Part shown: in pieces, positions 16,000-25,058 of the stretch
Layout of the letters: each line of letters opens with the position of its first letter
How positions within the stretch are numbered: the first letter of the stretch is position 1
Assembly (NCBI GenBank): GCA_000695325.1
Contig: AVPN01000868.1
Span: 1 to 27,457 of the forward strand
Source of the DNA: Pleurobrachia bachei
Taxonomy: Eukaryota; Ctenophora; Tentaculata; Cydippida; Pleurobrachiidae
Direction of reading: 5' to 3'
Length of the DNA: 27,457 nt
The notes under the pieces: model-generated
Database searches by the model: none
What the model saw: the letters and a program-made list of their open reading frames with translations, nothing else
Told to the model about the DNA's origin: nothing
Translations under genes and position numbers: made by a program

Positions 16000-16886
16000 G
16001 TGTACTGTACTCTGTACAGTCTGTACAGTCTGTGCGGTTTATATGATTTTTGGGTTTTACTATTTGTGTTATTCTGATCCGGTTCTCATTTTCATTAGGT
16101 TATAAATGGTGAACTAATTGTTTGCCATCTGTTCAGAGAAGCTGGGTTGAAGGTCAGGTGGTCCTGGGACTTCCCCAAGAACCGGAAAGGACCAGACGGT
16201 AAACACCTGCAGAGATGGTCCAACCTGAGGAAAGCAAGTGAAACATTTGTTAAAACTCGCCTTGTAGAAAGAACTGTCCCCCTTAGTGCTACCATTACCC
16301 AATATGAGATGAAAATTCCTGCCTGGCTTGAAAAGCCTGCTGCAACCACTAAGCATACACTACACAAAAAACCAGTCAAACTTCATTGCTAGGCTAAAGG
16401 AAGTTTTGATGATAGGGAAGGTAGTGTGGCTCTTCAGATGAAAACATTATATCTGAAAGATGGGAGGGATGCAATTTAAACATTCGTTATATATAAATTA
16501 TACCTTTATCATCTACAACGTTTCAGAAAAACCAGGCACGCTTTGTTGTGGCTATGAGCAAGAAGTCTGTACAGAAGAAGGACATAGTAGTTTGGGGGGA
16601 CCTTTAATTAAAAGGGTTAGGGTTTTGGACATATTTTTATCTCTATTTTTAAATTATGAATTTAAATATATTTTCAAGCTAATAAATGTTGCTTCACAAA
16701 AAACGGCCTCATTGTCGACTTTGCCATGATGCAGAAGGGAATGGTTTTCAACACCGGCCTCAACAAAGACGGAAAACCAAAGCAGGAGATGCAGGAAGCT
16801 AAATGTAAGAGGTTGATGGAGCATTGGATAAGGGAGTGGTCAGCATACACTTCTGTCACGGACCGGAAAAAGAGGGGGGCAAATCT
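15771..16886. repeat. 1,116-bp tandem duplication, unit 1
   Basis: Starts at GGCCCAGGATCTCC and is repeated without gap at 16887-18002. The only differences I noted are two bases near the end (16875 and 16877, G and G against T and T). Confidence 0.95.
16099..16392 (+). CDS. Unknown gene, exon B (copy 1)
   Basis: Acceptor CATTTTCATTAG at 16098; the frame is open from the first base: VINGELIVCHLFREAGLKVR, WSWDFPKNRKGPDGKHLQRW, SNLRKASETFVKTRLVERTV, then PLSATITQYEMKIPAWLEKP and a basic end before TAG at 16390. The NGELIVC opening parallels NGLIVDF in exon C. The WSNLRKASE segment looks like a folded basic domain. Identical copy at 17215-17508. Confidence 0.5.
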   Translation, partial: VINGELIVCHLFREAGLKVRWSWDFPKNRKGPDGKHLQRWSNLRKASETFVKTRLVERTVPLSATITQYEMKIPAWLEKPAATTKHTLHKKPVKLHC

Positions 16887-17115
16887 GGCCCAGGATCTCC
16901 TAAAGAATACACCTGCACTGCAAGTCGACCAACTGACGGCGATTGTTGTAAATGCGGTTCAGCAGGCATTCGAGAAAGAGCGGGAGAAGACAGAGACTGG
17001 CTCTGGGGAAACTGAACCCGAGCCGAAAAGGCGGAGGACAACATCTGCCGCCTTACCATTTCACAAATGTGACACACCGGCCGAAATCGCTGAGGAGGAT
17101 AGCAATTTGAGATAA
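16679..17115 (+). CDS. Chimeric exon C-exon A made by the tandem duplication
   Basis: Acceptor TATTTTCAAG at 16678. The first part is exon C (CFTKNGLIVDFAMMQKGMVF, NTGLNKDGKPKQEMQEAKCK, RLMEHWIREWSAYTSV). At the duplication junction (16886/16887) the frame runs on without shift into exon A (QDLLKNTPALQVDQL...), ending EEDSNLR. The join is in frame, giving a 129-residue stretch from the first Met. It is a by-product of the duplication. Whether it is spliced in is unknown. Confidence 0.55.
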
Positions 17116-18002
17116 GTGTACTGTACTCTGTACAGTCTGTACAGTCTGTGCGGTTTATATGATTTTTGGGTTTTACTATTTGTGTTATTCTGATCCGGTT
17201 CTCATTTTCATTAGGTTATAAATGGTGAACTAATTGTTTGCCATCTGTTCAGAGAAGCTGGGTTGAAGGTCAGGTGGTCCTGGGACTTCCCCAAGAACCG
17301 GAAAGGACCAGACGGTAAACACCTGCAGAGATGGTCCAACCTGAGGAAAGCAAGTGAAACATTTGTTAAAACTCGCCTTGTAGAAAGAACTGTCCCCCTT
17401 AGTGCTACCATTACCCAATATGAGATGAAAATTCCTGCCTGGCTTGAAAAGCCTGCTGCAACCACTAAGCATACACTACACAAAAAACCAGTCAAACTTC
17501 ATTGCTAGGCTAAAGGAAGTTTTGATGATAGGGAAGGTAGTGTGGCTCTTCAGATGAAAACATTATATCTGAAAGATGGGAGGGATGCAATTTAAACATT
17601 CGTTATATATAAATTATACCTTTATCATCTACAACGTTTCAGAAAAACCAGGCACGCTTTGTTGTGGCTATGAGCAAGAAGTCTGTACAGAAGAAGGACA
17701 TAGTAGTTTGGGGGGACCTTTAATTAAAAGGGTTAGGGTTTTGGACATATTTTTATCTCTATTTTTAAATTATGAATTTAAATATATTTTCAAGCTAATA
17801 AATGTTGCTTCACAAAAAACGGCCTCATTGTCGACTTTGCCATGATGCAGAAGGGAATGGTTTTCAACACCGGCCTCAACAAAGACGGAAAACCAAAGCA
17901 GGAGATGCAGGAAGCTAAATGTAAGAGGTTGATGGAGCATTGGATAAGGGAGTGGTCAGCATACACTTCTGTCACGGACCGGAAAAAGAGTGTGGCAAAT
18001 CT
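16887..18002. repeat. 1,116-bp tandem duplication, unit 2
   Basis: Second copy, ending AAATCT at 18002 where the unique exon C end (TCTGAAGGGATATAG) resumes. Near-identity means a very recent event or an assembly duplication. Confidence 0.95.
17215..17508 (+). CDS. Unknown gene, exon B (copy 2)
   Basis: Same acceptor and frame as 16099-16392, carried in the second duplication unit. Confidence 0.5.
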   Translation, partial: VINGELIVCHLFREAGLKVRWSWDFPKNRKGPDGKHLQRWSNLRKASETFVKTRLVERTVPLSATITQYEMKIPAWLEKPAATTKHTLHKKPVKLHC

Positions 18003-18060
18003 TCTGAAGGGATATAGAATCTCCATTAACTTCGATGTTTTGAGGACAGCTCTCAGTTAA
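17795..18060 (+). CDS. Unknown gene, exon C with native end
   Basis: Same start as 16679 (acceptor at 17794). It reads CFTKNGLIVDFAMMQKGMVF, NTGLNKDGKPKQEMQEAKCK, RLMEHWIREWSAYTSV, then its own end SVANLLKGYRISINFDVLRT, ALS, stop. This copy shows what exon C looked like before the duplication and defines the likely 3' end of the gene. The HWIREWSAYTS segment and the final GYRISINFDVL are the most distinctive parts. Family unknown. Confidence 0.55.
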
Positions 18061-18264
18061 TTTTAAAAGTTGTATTTATATTAATTATTTAAACGATCGT
18101 TTTATTCATCATGTTCTACAACGATGTAGAATGTTGATGAAACTATAGGACTTTCCCAGATTCACACTTCACTGGATACTGTTCCAATTCTCGTTAATGA
18201 TAAATTTAGGTAATTAGTACATTTAAATACAGTTATTAGTATAAATAATCCTGGCACTCCTGCT
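18061..18264. other. Intergenic; start of a local duplication
   Basis: AT-rich. The block at 18205-18303 (TTTAGGTAATTAGTA..., GGAGTCCTGGA) recurs at 18464-18550. Confidence 0.45.
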
Positions 18265-18279
18265 TGCTCCACGTTATCA

Positions 18280-18477
18280 GAGTGCATGATTGGAGTCCTG
18301 GAACCCTCCACATCTTCATTTCTGGCGGGAACATCAACCACCAGCATCATAAACACCCCTCTCCCGGCAACCAGTACCCTAAACTCACATCTCCCAACCG
18401 ATATCGAACTCCTGAATGGGAGATCAAGCTCCCCGTTACACCTGGACCCACCAGGTTCACCAAATTTAGGTAATTAG
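18280..18477 (+). CDS. Ser/Thr/Pro-rich exon, unknown
   Basis: Acceptor CACGTTATCAG at about 18279, ATG at 18286: MIGVLEPSTSSFLAGTSTTS, IINTPLPATSTLNSHLPTDI, ELLNGRSSSPLHLDPPGSPN, L. A donor TTAG/GTAATT at 18470 is possible. Two other frames are also open, so coding in this frame is uncertain. No folded domain expected. Confidence 0.35.
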   Translation, partial: ECMIGVLEPSTSSFLAGTSTTSIINTPLPATSTLNSHLPTDIELLNGRSSSPLHLDPPGSPNLGN

Positions 18478-18527
18478 TAATGCAGTTAGTAGTATAAATA
18501 ATCCTGGCACTCCTGCTCCACGTTATC

Positions 18528-19040
18528 GTGGTGCATGAATGGAGTCCTGGAAGTATGGGGTCAGCTGATCTCCAGAGACCACAGGACATGCGGGTAGGCG
18601 ATAGTAAGGGGAAAGGCAGGAATGTGTACCTCATGATGTTGAAATTTGGACACCCTGTTATGACCAGGAAGAAAGAGCGGGAAGTACATTTTGGATTAGT
18701 GGAGTATGATGCGATTTTCAAGACCGTTGACACCACTCTTTCGAACGATATTGCCATGACCTACAAGTCTATCCACACAACTGGTGTAGAGTCTTTTCAC
18801 TGCAACAAACAGCACCTGCTGTCAAAGGACATACACAGTTACCGGAAGCACACCCATCTAACCAGCCAGCAGGAAAGGGAGGTGGAGCTGGATGTTCTCC
18901 AGAGATATGTAACAACAGGGACCCTGAACACCAACGACATGCTGGCTATAGTGATGTCCAACAACCGTGTGCATTCCGGGCCCGTCAAGGTCTATCGTGG
19001 ACTCCGTTATAGCAAGGCAATACAACCTGCTATTCAATGA
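18528..19040 (+). CDS. Unknown 170-codon ORF
   Basis: Longest clean frame in this part. It has an ATG at 18555 (MGSADLQRPQDMRVGDSKGK) and an upstream frame that could be exon. It then reads GRNVYLMMLKFGHPVMTRKK, EREVHFGLVEYDAIFKTVDT, TLSNDIAMTYKSIHTTGVES, FHCNKQHLLSKDIHSYRKHT, HLTSQQEREVELDVLQRYVT, and ends RGLRYSKAIQPAIQ. Length and composition strongly suggest real protein. The His/Cys content does not form an evident zinc finger. No family recognised. The first 25 bases belong to a local duplication with 18264. Confidence 0.6.
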   Translation: MVHEWSPGSMGSADLQRPQDMRVGDSKGKGRNVYLMMLKFGHPVMTRKKEREVHFGLVEYDAIFKTVDTTLSNDIAMTYKSIHTTGVESFHCNKQHLLSKDIHSYRKHTHLTSQQEREVELDVLQRYVTTGTLNTNDMLAIVMSNNRVHSGPVKVYRGLRYSKAIQPAIQ

Positions 19041-19144
19041 TAGACAGGAACATCAGATGACCATTCAGAGGTCCTTGACGAGGTATTGGGGCTCGCACGA
19101 AAACCATTACGAATTTAAGTTAAGTTAAATAGGAAAATATTTAA

Positions 19145-19440
19145 GGTTCCAGCATGAATACTGGCAAAGAGATAATGGATACTCTTCAAAGTAATATTAT
19201 AGTAACAAAAACAATTATAATAACAATTAACATATCATAGTAAAGCATATTGCTTCTTTGGGAAAGGTTTCTTATTAACATCAATTCTCCTGCAGGGTGA
19301 TGCAGAATGCGGCCAGATGGCAATTCGAGTTTGCTGTGTGCCAGGGAGTGCGACTGCAATTGTCCCTGACATTGCAGTCAGCTCTAAGAAGAGGTGCTCT
19401 AGCCTAGCTGTGCTACGGTGGTGGATGGACTGACCAATGG
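19145..19440 (+). CDS. Small exon, copy 1 of a local duplication
   Basis: Acceptor TCTCCTGCAG at about 19296, then GDAECGQMAIRVCCVPGSAT, AIVPDIAVSSKKRCSSLAVL, RWWMD, stop at about 19431. Cys-containing. The upstream 150 bp are the intron and include GTTCCAGCATGAATACTGGC. A decayed copy lies at 19525-19755. Not recognised. Confidence 0.45.
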
Positions 19441-19524
19441 AAAGGCTCAGGGCAAATATCATGACTGCTAAAACTGACCACGTTGCGTTTATTCAGAAAC
19501 TTCTGGACTTGTTCCCGCACTGGT

Positions 19525-19755
19525 GGTTCCAACATGAATACTGGCAAAGAGACAATGGATACTCTTAAAAGTAATATCATAGTAACATATAGTATATTGC
19601 TTGTTTGTGAAAGGTTTCTTATTAACATCAATTCTCCTACAGGGTGATACAGAATGATGGCATTTCGAGTTTGCTGTGTGTCTCTATGGAAGTGCCACTA
19701 AAATTGTCCCTTATATTACAGTAATCTCTAAGAGGTGCTCTAGCTAATAAAAGCA
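19525..19755 (+). pseudogene. Decayed copy of the 19.3-kb exon
   Basis: Aligned with 19145-19410 through GTTCCAACATGAATACTGGC and the acceptor TCTCCTACAG. The coding part has a TGA after GDTE and then a shifted frame (SATKIVPYITVISKRCSS). Functionless as a coding exon. Confidence 0.55.
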
Positions 19756-19759
19756 AATA

Positions 19760-20018
19760 CTGGTCTACCGAATTATGCAGTTTTTAATTCCCTTCTGACA
19801 TACGTGTCAAACATAACGGATGGTGCAGTACTGTACTCTGCAATCTGTCGCATTCGAGAGAGAGAGTACGAAATTGAGATAATCGGTGCAGCTGTTTATA
19901 ACTCTCAAAAACTTAAAACAGGAAACTCGGATCAACTTCTTAATGTTAGTGATCTTTACTTAACCCAATAAATATGCGGTAAGTTAACGCCGTACAATAT
20001 GTTAAAACGACGTGAAAT
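19760..20018. other. No recognisable feature
   Basis: AT-rich; no gene. The block at 20019-20070 recurs at 23085-23150 (TATGTAAAAACAACTTATT). Confidence 0.4.
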
Positions 20019-20067
20019 ATTATGTAAAAACAACTTATTAACTTCAATAATCAAGTATTTATCAGAA

Positions 20068-20186
20068 ATGGGGCATAACAAAATCGAAAGAGGAAGTACT
20101 CCTCCAGGAAGAGGAACCTGGTGGCGGCCGCCGAGGAAGAGGCTATGGTGAATTTTCAGACCCCTCACGAGGAAAGAGGAATTATT
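20068..20186 (+). CDS. Possible RG/G-rich exon
   Basis: Acceptor TATTTATCAG at about 20066. One frame reads KWGITKSKEEVLLQEEEPGG, GRRGRGYGEFSDPSRGKRNY, stop: Gly/Arg-rich, RGG-like. Another reads MGHNKIERGSTPP. The latter resembles MGHNKLEKGG near 23948, so the true frame is uncertain. Weak. Confidence 0.3.
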
Positions 20187-20230
20187 GAGTCACCAGGTCA
20201 ACAGGAGCACATAAAGAGAGTGGTTCGAAC

Positions 20231-20907
20231 TTGACTAAGCTCAGCAAGGAGAGTTTTACAGAGCAAAGGAGAGAAGAGCGAGCACAGTGGGGGGAAATCA
20301 GTTGTCTAAGGAGCACTTTCAACAACACAACAAGATGGCTGTTCATTATGAGTTTCTCCTGGGGCTTAAAGCTCGCATTAGGTAGGTAGCACTCTACAAA
20401 GATACTTATGTGTTTATTATTAAGCCCTATAGTTAATTGAGTTAAAAAAAACTACCCCAGATTGGCCGCCACGATATTTCATGATTGACAACAGCTGTAG
20501 TGCTGAGGTAACTGGTGTTCCCTGCACTCTGCAGCACTGTAAACATACTAATACTGCATAATATATATTATGTTATACTCCGTTTCATTTAATTTAAAGG
20601 TCGACAATTAATTTGTAATTTAACCATTAATTACACGGGAGGAAGATTATTTTGATGAATTAGTACATAATATGAGAGAAGCCACGGCGTGCAGCTCTCA
20701 TAGGATGGATCACAAGGATCTGGGCTGCTCTGCTAGTTTGTTGGATGAATCGATAAAGGGTCATTGATGTTTCAGTGCCTGTTGATAATACTTAAGAGAT
20801 TTTCCCTTTGGTTCCAATGTGACCAAAACCTTGTGGGCGAGCTGGAATGGGGTCGCCTCTTGTTGTTGGAAACACTGCAATCAATCGACTTATCAAGGAG
20901 GGATCTA
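20231..20907. repeat. Segmental duplication, copy 1
   Basis: Matches 22335-23012 (offset 2,104-2,105) across TTGACTAAGC...TCTCATAGGATG (20231-20707) and CATTGATG...GGATCTA (20762-20907). A non-homologous 54-bp stretch lies between. Copy 1 keeps an open exon-like frame at 20776-21045 (...CDQNLVGELEWGRLLLLETL, QSIDLSRRDL...), which in copy 2 has an upstream stop. Confidence 0.9.
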
Positions 20908-21045
20908 AACTCTATGTTTTTTAGAACTGGCAGTCCGATTTTTGCAGCGCAAAAACAGAATAGCAGCGCGGCTCCCTCCCTCTCTAGCCCCCTCTTCTCC
21001 TCCATGGGGAACGTTTATTGGCTAATTGGTTGTGAGAAAAAGTAG
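20776..21045 (+). CDS. Possible exon in the segmental duplication, copy 1
   Basis: Acceptor ATGTTTCAG at 20775. It reads CLLIILKRFSLWFQCDQNLV, GELEWGRLLLLETLQSIDLS, RRDLNSMFFRTGSPIFAAQK, then a Ser-rich end and stop. Copy 2 shares GELEWGRLLLLETLQSIDLS but continues GTWILFREYFDFLDTVIFSD and PLER before a GTATAT donor. The copies therefore differ in their 3' exon half. Unknown protein. Confidence 0.35.
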   Translation, partial: CLLIILKRFSLWFQCDQNLVGELEWGRLLLLETLQSIDLSRRDLNSMFFRTGSPIFAAQKQNSSAAPSLSSPLFSSMGNVYWLIGCEKK

Positions 21046-22173
21046 AGATAGACTGTCCCTTTCATGAGAGAGAAACTAGAGAGAGAAATCAACCGATCCT
21101 CTCTTGAATGCCCCATGTATTTATTGTTATCAGTTTCACACTTCTCCTACTGCATATAGTCCGGCTTCTTTTCGGAGAGTTAGACTGTGGATCTAAGTGA
21201 GAGAAACTTAACGTAGGGCGCCGGTTAATGGCCTTGCTGCGTCTCGCTACAGGTCGGGCTGCCAGTTCAAAAAATAACGGAGTTTAGCCCGGAAACGTGT
21301 TTTTACACCTCTCTGTCATACCAGGACATGGGCCAAACAAAGCCCAATGTATACAGTATACTGTTCATCACTTTAGGGAGGTTGGTTCATGAATGAGTGG
21401 AATGAACTACCAAAATTGAAAAATGAATTTTGAGTTATGACCTTGATTTTTCTTGTGAGGAAAGATCTTTGCTTATCCAATGTTCACCTGAAGTTTCAAA
21501 ACGATTGAAGATAAGGTAGCGGTGATGCAGCCTATTGAAAGTCGCAAAAAGAGCCAAAATCATGCATTTTCATTTTGGCAACTGTCATGTGACCTGGTGC
21601 TTTAATTTGACTTTCATGGTGCTCATTCGAAAGATAATTGCGAGCCAAAGAAAAGTTAATTACTCAAGGTAAACAATATTTCAGAATTCATGAATGAATA
21701 GCAGGAATGTTCATTCGTGAAAAATGAACTTTTGAAAAATAATTTTAAAACAAAGCCATCAGTTAGGAAGGAATTAATCCAGCACACTCCCGTAGTTTGT
21801 TTTCACACAACTATCACCGTTTTTGCGTGACAGCTCGCCAACCGACACTCACAAGATATGGGACACCCTGTATTTAGATATGTAGAGGTTTGCCAAGTTA
21901 TGACTACAGTTCACACATATTTTGTAAAAGGGGGTTAGAACATAACAAATAGAGGTAGATATATCGGAAAGAAGAGAGTTTATCTTGATCCTGGAGAGTG
22001 CTCAATCACTAGTGTGAGAGCGTGGGAGGTAGATAGAAAGAGCGATAAAACAATCTCCGAATCGTGTCTCATATAATCGTCTAACACTCTCAATAAGCTT
22101 CCCCCAATCATGTTCCACATCCTGTATCGTCTCACACTGCGGTAGTATAGTACTTTAAGTCATGCGCACAAAA
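21046..22173. other. Long stretch without a gene
   Basis: 1.1 kb of AT-rich sequence, with no frame, splice-bounded exon or repeat I can support. Confidence 0.5.
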
Positions 22174-22245
22174 TGGCGCCACTTGGCGCCAGCGTGGCGC
22201 CACGTGGCGCTAAGTGGCGATAAAATGGCGCCAAAAAATGGCGAT
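22174..22245. repeat. Helically phased TGGCG(CCA) array
   Basis: TGGCG starts at 22174, 22184, 22195, 22205, 22215, 22226 and 22239, with spacing 10, 11, 10, 10, 11 and 13. Four are the palindrome TGGCGCCA; the rest are TGGCGCT or TGGCGAT. All sites but the last fall on the same DNA face. Confidence 0.85.
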
Positions 22246-22293
22246 AGATTCTATGAGCCATAGTTGCATGAGCCATAGTTGTAGGTCACCGGT

Positions 22294-23012
22294 AGGTAGC
22301 ACTCTACAAAGATACTTATGTGTTTATTATTGACTTGACTAAGCCCAGCAAGGAGAGTTTTACAGAGCAAAGGAGAGAAGAGCGAGCACAGTGGGGGGAA
22401 ATCAGTTGTCTAAGGAGCACTTTCAACAACACAACAAGATGGCTGTTCATTATGAGTTTCTCCTGGGGCTTAAAGCTCGCATTAGGTAGGTAGCACTCTA
22501 CAAAGATACTTATGTGTTTATTATTAAGCCCTATAGTTAATTGAGTTTAAAAAAACTACCCCAGATTGGCCGCCACGATATTTCATGATTGACAACAGCT
22601 GTAGTGCTGAGGTAACTGGTGTTCCCTGCACTCTGCAGCACTGTAAACATACTAATACTGCATAAATATATATTATGTTATACTCCGTTTCATTTAATTT
22701 AAAGGTCGACAATTAATTTGTAATTTAACCATTAATTACACGGGAGGAAGATTATTTTGATGAATTAGTACATAATATGAGAGAAGCCACGGCGTGCAGC
22801 TCTCATAGGATGCTAGTGTTCCTAGACCCGACGAGACGATCAAACAACCTACTTAGCTATTTATTTCATTGATGTTTCAGTGCCTGTTGATAATACTATA
22901 GAGATTTTCCCTTTGGTTCCAATGTGACCAAAACCTTGTGGGCGAGCTGGAATGGGGTCGCCTCTTGTTGTTGGAAACACTGCAATCAATCGACTTATCA
23001 AGGAGGGATCTA
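22294..23012. repeat. Segmental duplication, copy 2
   Basis: Diverged copy of 20231-20907. The extra leader TAGGTAGCACTCTACAAAG at 22294 is itself a copy of an internal part (22486, and 20385 in copy 1), so a partial duplication preceded or followed the main one. Copy 2 has a unique 58-bp insert at 22809-22866. Confidence 0.9.
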
Positions 23013-23084
23013 GGTACCTGGATTCTGTTCAGGGAATATTTCGATTTCCTGGACACTGTCATCTTCAGTGACCCCTTAGAGAGG
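22938..23084 (+). CDS. Possible exon in the segmental duplication, copy 2
   Basis: The frame VGELEWGRLLLLETLQSIDL, SRRDLGTWILFREYFDFLDT, VIFSDPLER ends at a plausible donor, GAG/GTATAT, near 23083. An in-frame stop at 22899 upstream would block the copy-1 start. The unspliced frame continues to 23330. Not recognised. Confidence 0.4.
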
Positions 23085-23281
23085 TATATTTTATGTAAAA
23101 ACAACTTATTTAATTCAATAATCAATTATTTATTAGAAATTAGGCTACAATATTACTTAAAATATCTGAGTGTTGAGAGAATTGATAAACACATCCATCA
23201 ACCCATGTACAATAATACATATAATTACACTTCTCTCCGTGACCACATCAATGGGCCTAGCAATTTTAGATGTTTTTTCAG

Positions 23282-23502
23282 GTTGGCGGACCAGGCAAGG
23301 CCACAGGATTGCCAACGACCTGTGCAGTGAACACTTTAATCTGATGGTCCGGCGAAACGCCAAGGGAGCTACCTTTGATGCCCTGAAGAAGTCGGTGGAG
23401 ACCACACGAAGTCCGTTCAGGAAGGTGATTAAGAATCACTGCGCTGGCAAGCGCAAAGGTGACCACCACCTCCCCCCAGCCGCGCGTGCCAGAAAGCAGT
23501 AA
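23282..23502 (+). CDS. Exon with basic tail, unknown
   Basis: Acceptor GATGTTTTTTCAG at 23281. It reads WRTRQGHRIANDLCSEHFNL, MVRRNAKGATFDALKKSVET, TRSPFRKVIKNHCAGKRKGD, then HHLPPAARARKQ, stop. A donor AAAG/GTGACC at 23459 is possible, just where the 27-nt match to the RAG1-like transposon leader ends. Basic composition and clean frame suggest coding. Family unknown. Confidence 0.5.
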
Positions 23503-24081
23503 TATGTTTTTGTAGTTTTTAGCCAAAAATGGCATTTTGCGACGCCCATTGCACGGCCCCCAGTGCACCAATCGGTCTGAAATTTGGTATTGACAATCTA
23601 GTCACAATTAGTATTTAGGGTTGCTCTACATCTCTCCTGATCATAAATTGACATTGAAGACCAAGAGACTCAATAATGCTAAGAAGAAGTGTTTGTGAAA
23701 AACTGCCACAGGAAACAGAACTGTGCCACTCAGAGAAAGATCAGAAACAACAACATGAGATATGTTTCAGTTTGAACGGCGGGAAAGGAGACCACGGCTC
23801 TCAGACAGAGCACGCCGTGGTCTCAGCCCCTTTCCCGCCGTTCTCAGAGCACGCCATATCGATGCGTACTGCGCGCACTCACAGCACAGAGAGAAGGTCG
23901 GCGCGTTCCTGCAGGTTGTGTCAAAGTGGGACAGAAGATGGGCCACAACAAATTAGAAAAAGGCGGGGATGTGTGGGAATGTATGCAGGAAGCACGTGGG
24001 TGTGAGCCCCCTATTTATAGAACAGAGAGAGCTACAAGCAGCAAGTGAACCACGTGGTTAACTCATGAGGTCTATGTTAAA
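23503..24081. other. Mostly non-coding; long hairpin inside
   Basis: A 109-codon frame at 23676-24005 crosses a strong hairpin (23774-23843), so its translation is partly self-complementary and not trusted. A short reading MGHNKLEKGGDVWECMQEAR near 23948 echoes the one at 20070. Confidence 0.4.
23774..23843. repeat. GC-rich hairpin
   Basis: GAACGGCGGGAAAGG (23774-23788) pairs with 23829-23843, and AGACCACGGC (23789-23798) pairs with 23814-23823. A 5-nt bulge lies on the 3' side and the apical loop is 15 nt. Strikingly GC-rich against its AT-rich setting. Confidence 0.8.
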
Positions 24082-24186
24082 ATGGCCACGCAAGTTGTAT
24101 GTTGGATAACGCGGGAAGAGATAAAAACATTGTGGCAGGCAAATTTCGAACAATTGGGACTCTTACAAGAAGGAAGTGGGATTTAA
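24082..24186 (+). CDS. Small ORF, 34 aa
   Basis: ATG to TAA: MATQVVCWITREEIKTLWQA, NFEQLGLLQEGSGI. It has a Kozak-like AAAATGG and helix-like composition. A first exon or a chance ORF. No family. Confidence 0.3.
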   Translation: MATQVVCWITREEIKTLWQANFEQLGLLQEGSGI

Positions 24187-24306
24187 AATAAATAATCCGA
24201 TAATTATTTTTACCAACATGACTGTTGCAGTACAGACTGCACAAAGAGTCAAGTATGTAGTGAACATGATATACAAAACTATCAAGAAAGAAAAGCATCC
24301 AATAAT

Positions 24307-24772
24307 CTGCTGGTACACACTACACAGTCTCAAACAATGATTCGACTGTGAAATTTGATTCTATAAAAAAGTCCGAAGCAAGGGATGAACTGCTATCCCT
24401 GTTTACTGATGAAGAGGACCTCATTGGTATGAACAGGGAGAGAGTTTTCCAGTATAATAACTAAAAAACGGGATAATACTAATAACTCCAGTGACCTCTC
24501 GACATGAGTAGTAGAGACTTTTCTCGACCACACGTTTACGTGTTTACTCACTTTTTATCTTCTCTGCAGATGAGGAGAGAGTAAAACATTCTCCTTGCAT
24601 TCAATTAATAAAACTTTCAAGCGTGCTGATGGCCAACGACAACCCAGTGTTGGAGAACCCGACAGAAAAGAGCAGATCAAAGCTCAAGTTGCACACAAAA
24701 AAGGTAGTTAAATCAACTGTCCCGGTGCCCAAGATGCCAAAGAATAAGCAACAGTCATCGATATTAGGGTAG
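24307..24772 (+). CDS. Two-exon unknown gene segment
   Basis: Exon 1 is open from 24311 (start uncertain; an acceptor ACTACACAG lies near 24329): NDSTVKFDSIKKSEARDELL, SLFTDEEDLI, ending at donor ATTG/GTATGA (intron begins 24427). Intron of 143 nt, with acceptor TTATCTTCTCTGCAG. Exon 2 (24570-24772) joins in phase 1: DEERVKHSPCIQLIKLSSVL, MANDNPVLENPTEKSRSKLK, LHTKKVVKSTVPVPKMPKNK, QQSSILG, stop. The fit of phase and splice signals supports a real gene end. An acidic exon is followed by a Lys-rich C-terminus. Family unknown. Confidence 0.5.
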
Positions 24773-24834
24773 GGTGTTCGACATGGATATTTTGAAAAAG
24801 GGGGTGCCTTCACAAAGAACCGGCTATGAAAGAT

Positions 24835-25000
24835 GGGGGGGGGGGAACCAGATTTATATTGCGGAGTTTGTGGAGAAGATAATACCGAATTTCAGTACAC
24901 CGATGTGAAGGAACTGCTCTCTGACCTGCTGCGACAGTCGTGCATTGATATCATGCGGCTCAAACAAAATCATAATATTCGTGATGGATGGTTATCCTGA
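24835..25000 (+). CDS. Possible CxxC exon
   Basis: After an 11-G run (24835-24845) a frame reads EPDLYCGVCGEDNTEFQYTD, VKELLSDLLRQSCIDIMRLK, QN..., to TGA near 24998. CGVCGED looks like half of a zinc-binding finger. It precedes the DDE transposase exon and may belong to the same gene. The homopolymer makes the upstream frame unsafe. Confidence 0.4.
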
Positions 25001-25058
25001 TATGAAACATAATTGGACTATTTCAATTTCCAATATATGATAGCTATTCAAATTGCAG

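Noticed and set aside
16095-17495. Reverse-strand frames of 80-94 codons in the duplication
   Set aside because: They lie opposite exon B, whose splice acceptor and frame on the plus strand explain the open sequence better.
20224-20235. GGTTCGAACTTGAC as a tRNA T-arm
   Set aside because: No acceptor, D or anticodon arm can be placed around it. No tRNA, rRNA or CRISPR pattern was found in the window.
20285-20292. CACAGTGGGGGG as another RAG-type end
   Set aside because: It lacks the following TAA and the GATGCTATATTAGGG block, and it is part of the segmental duplication (also near 22388). No target duplication.
23676-24005. 109-codon plus-strand frame
   Set aside because: It runs through a long hairpin, so its two halves are reverse complements; no sign of protein selection.
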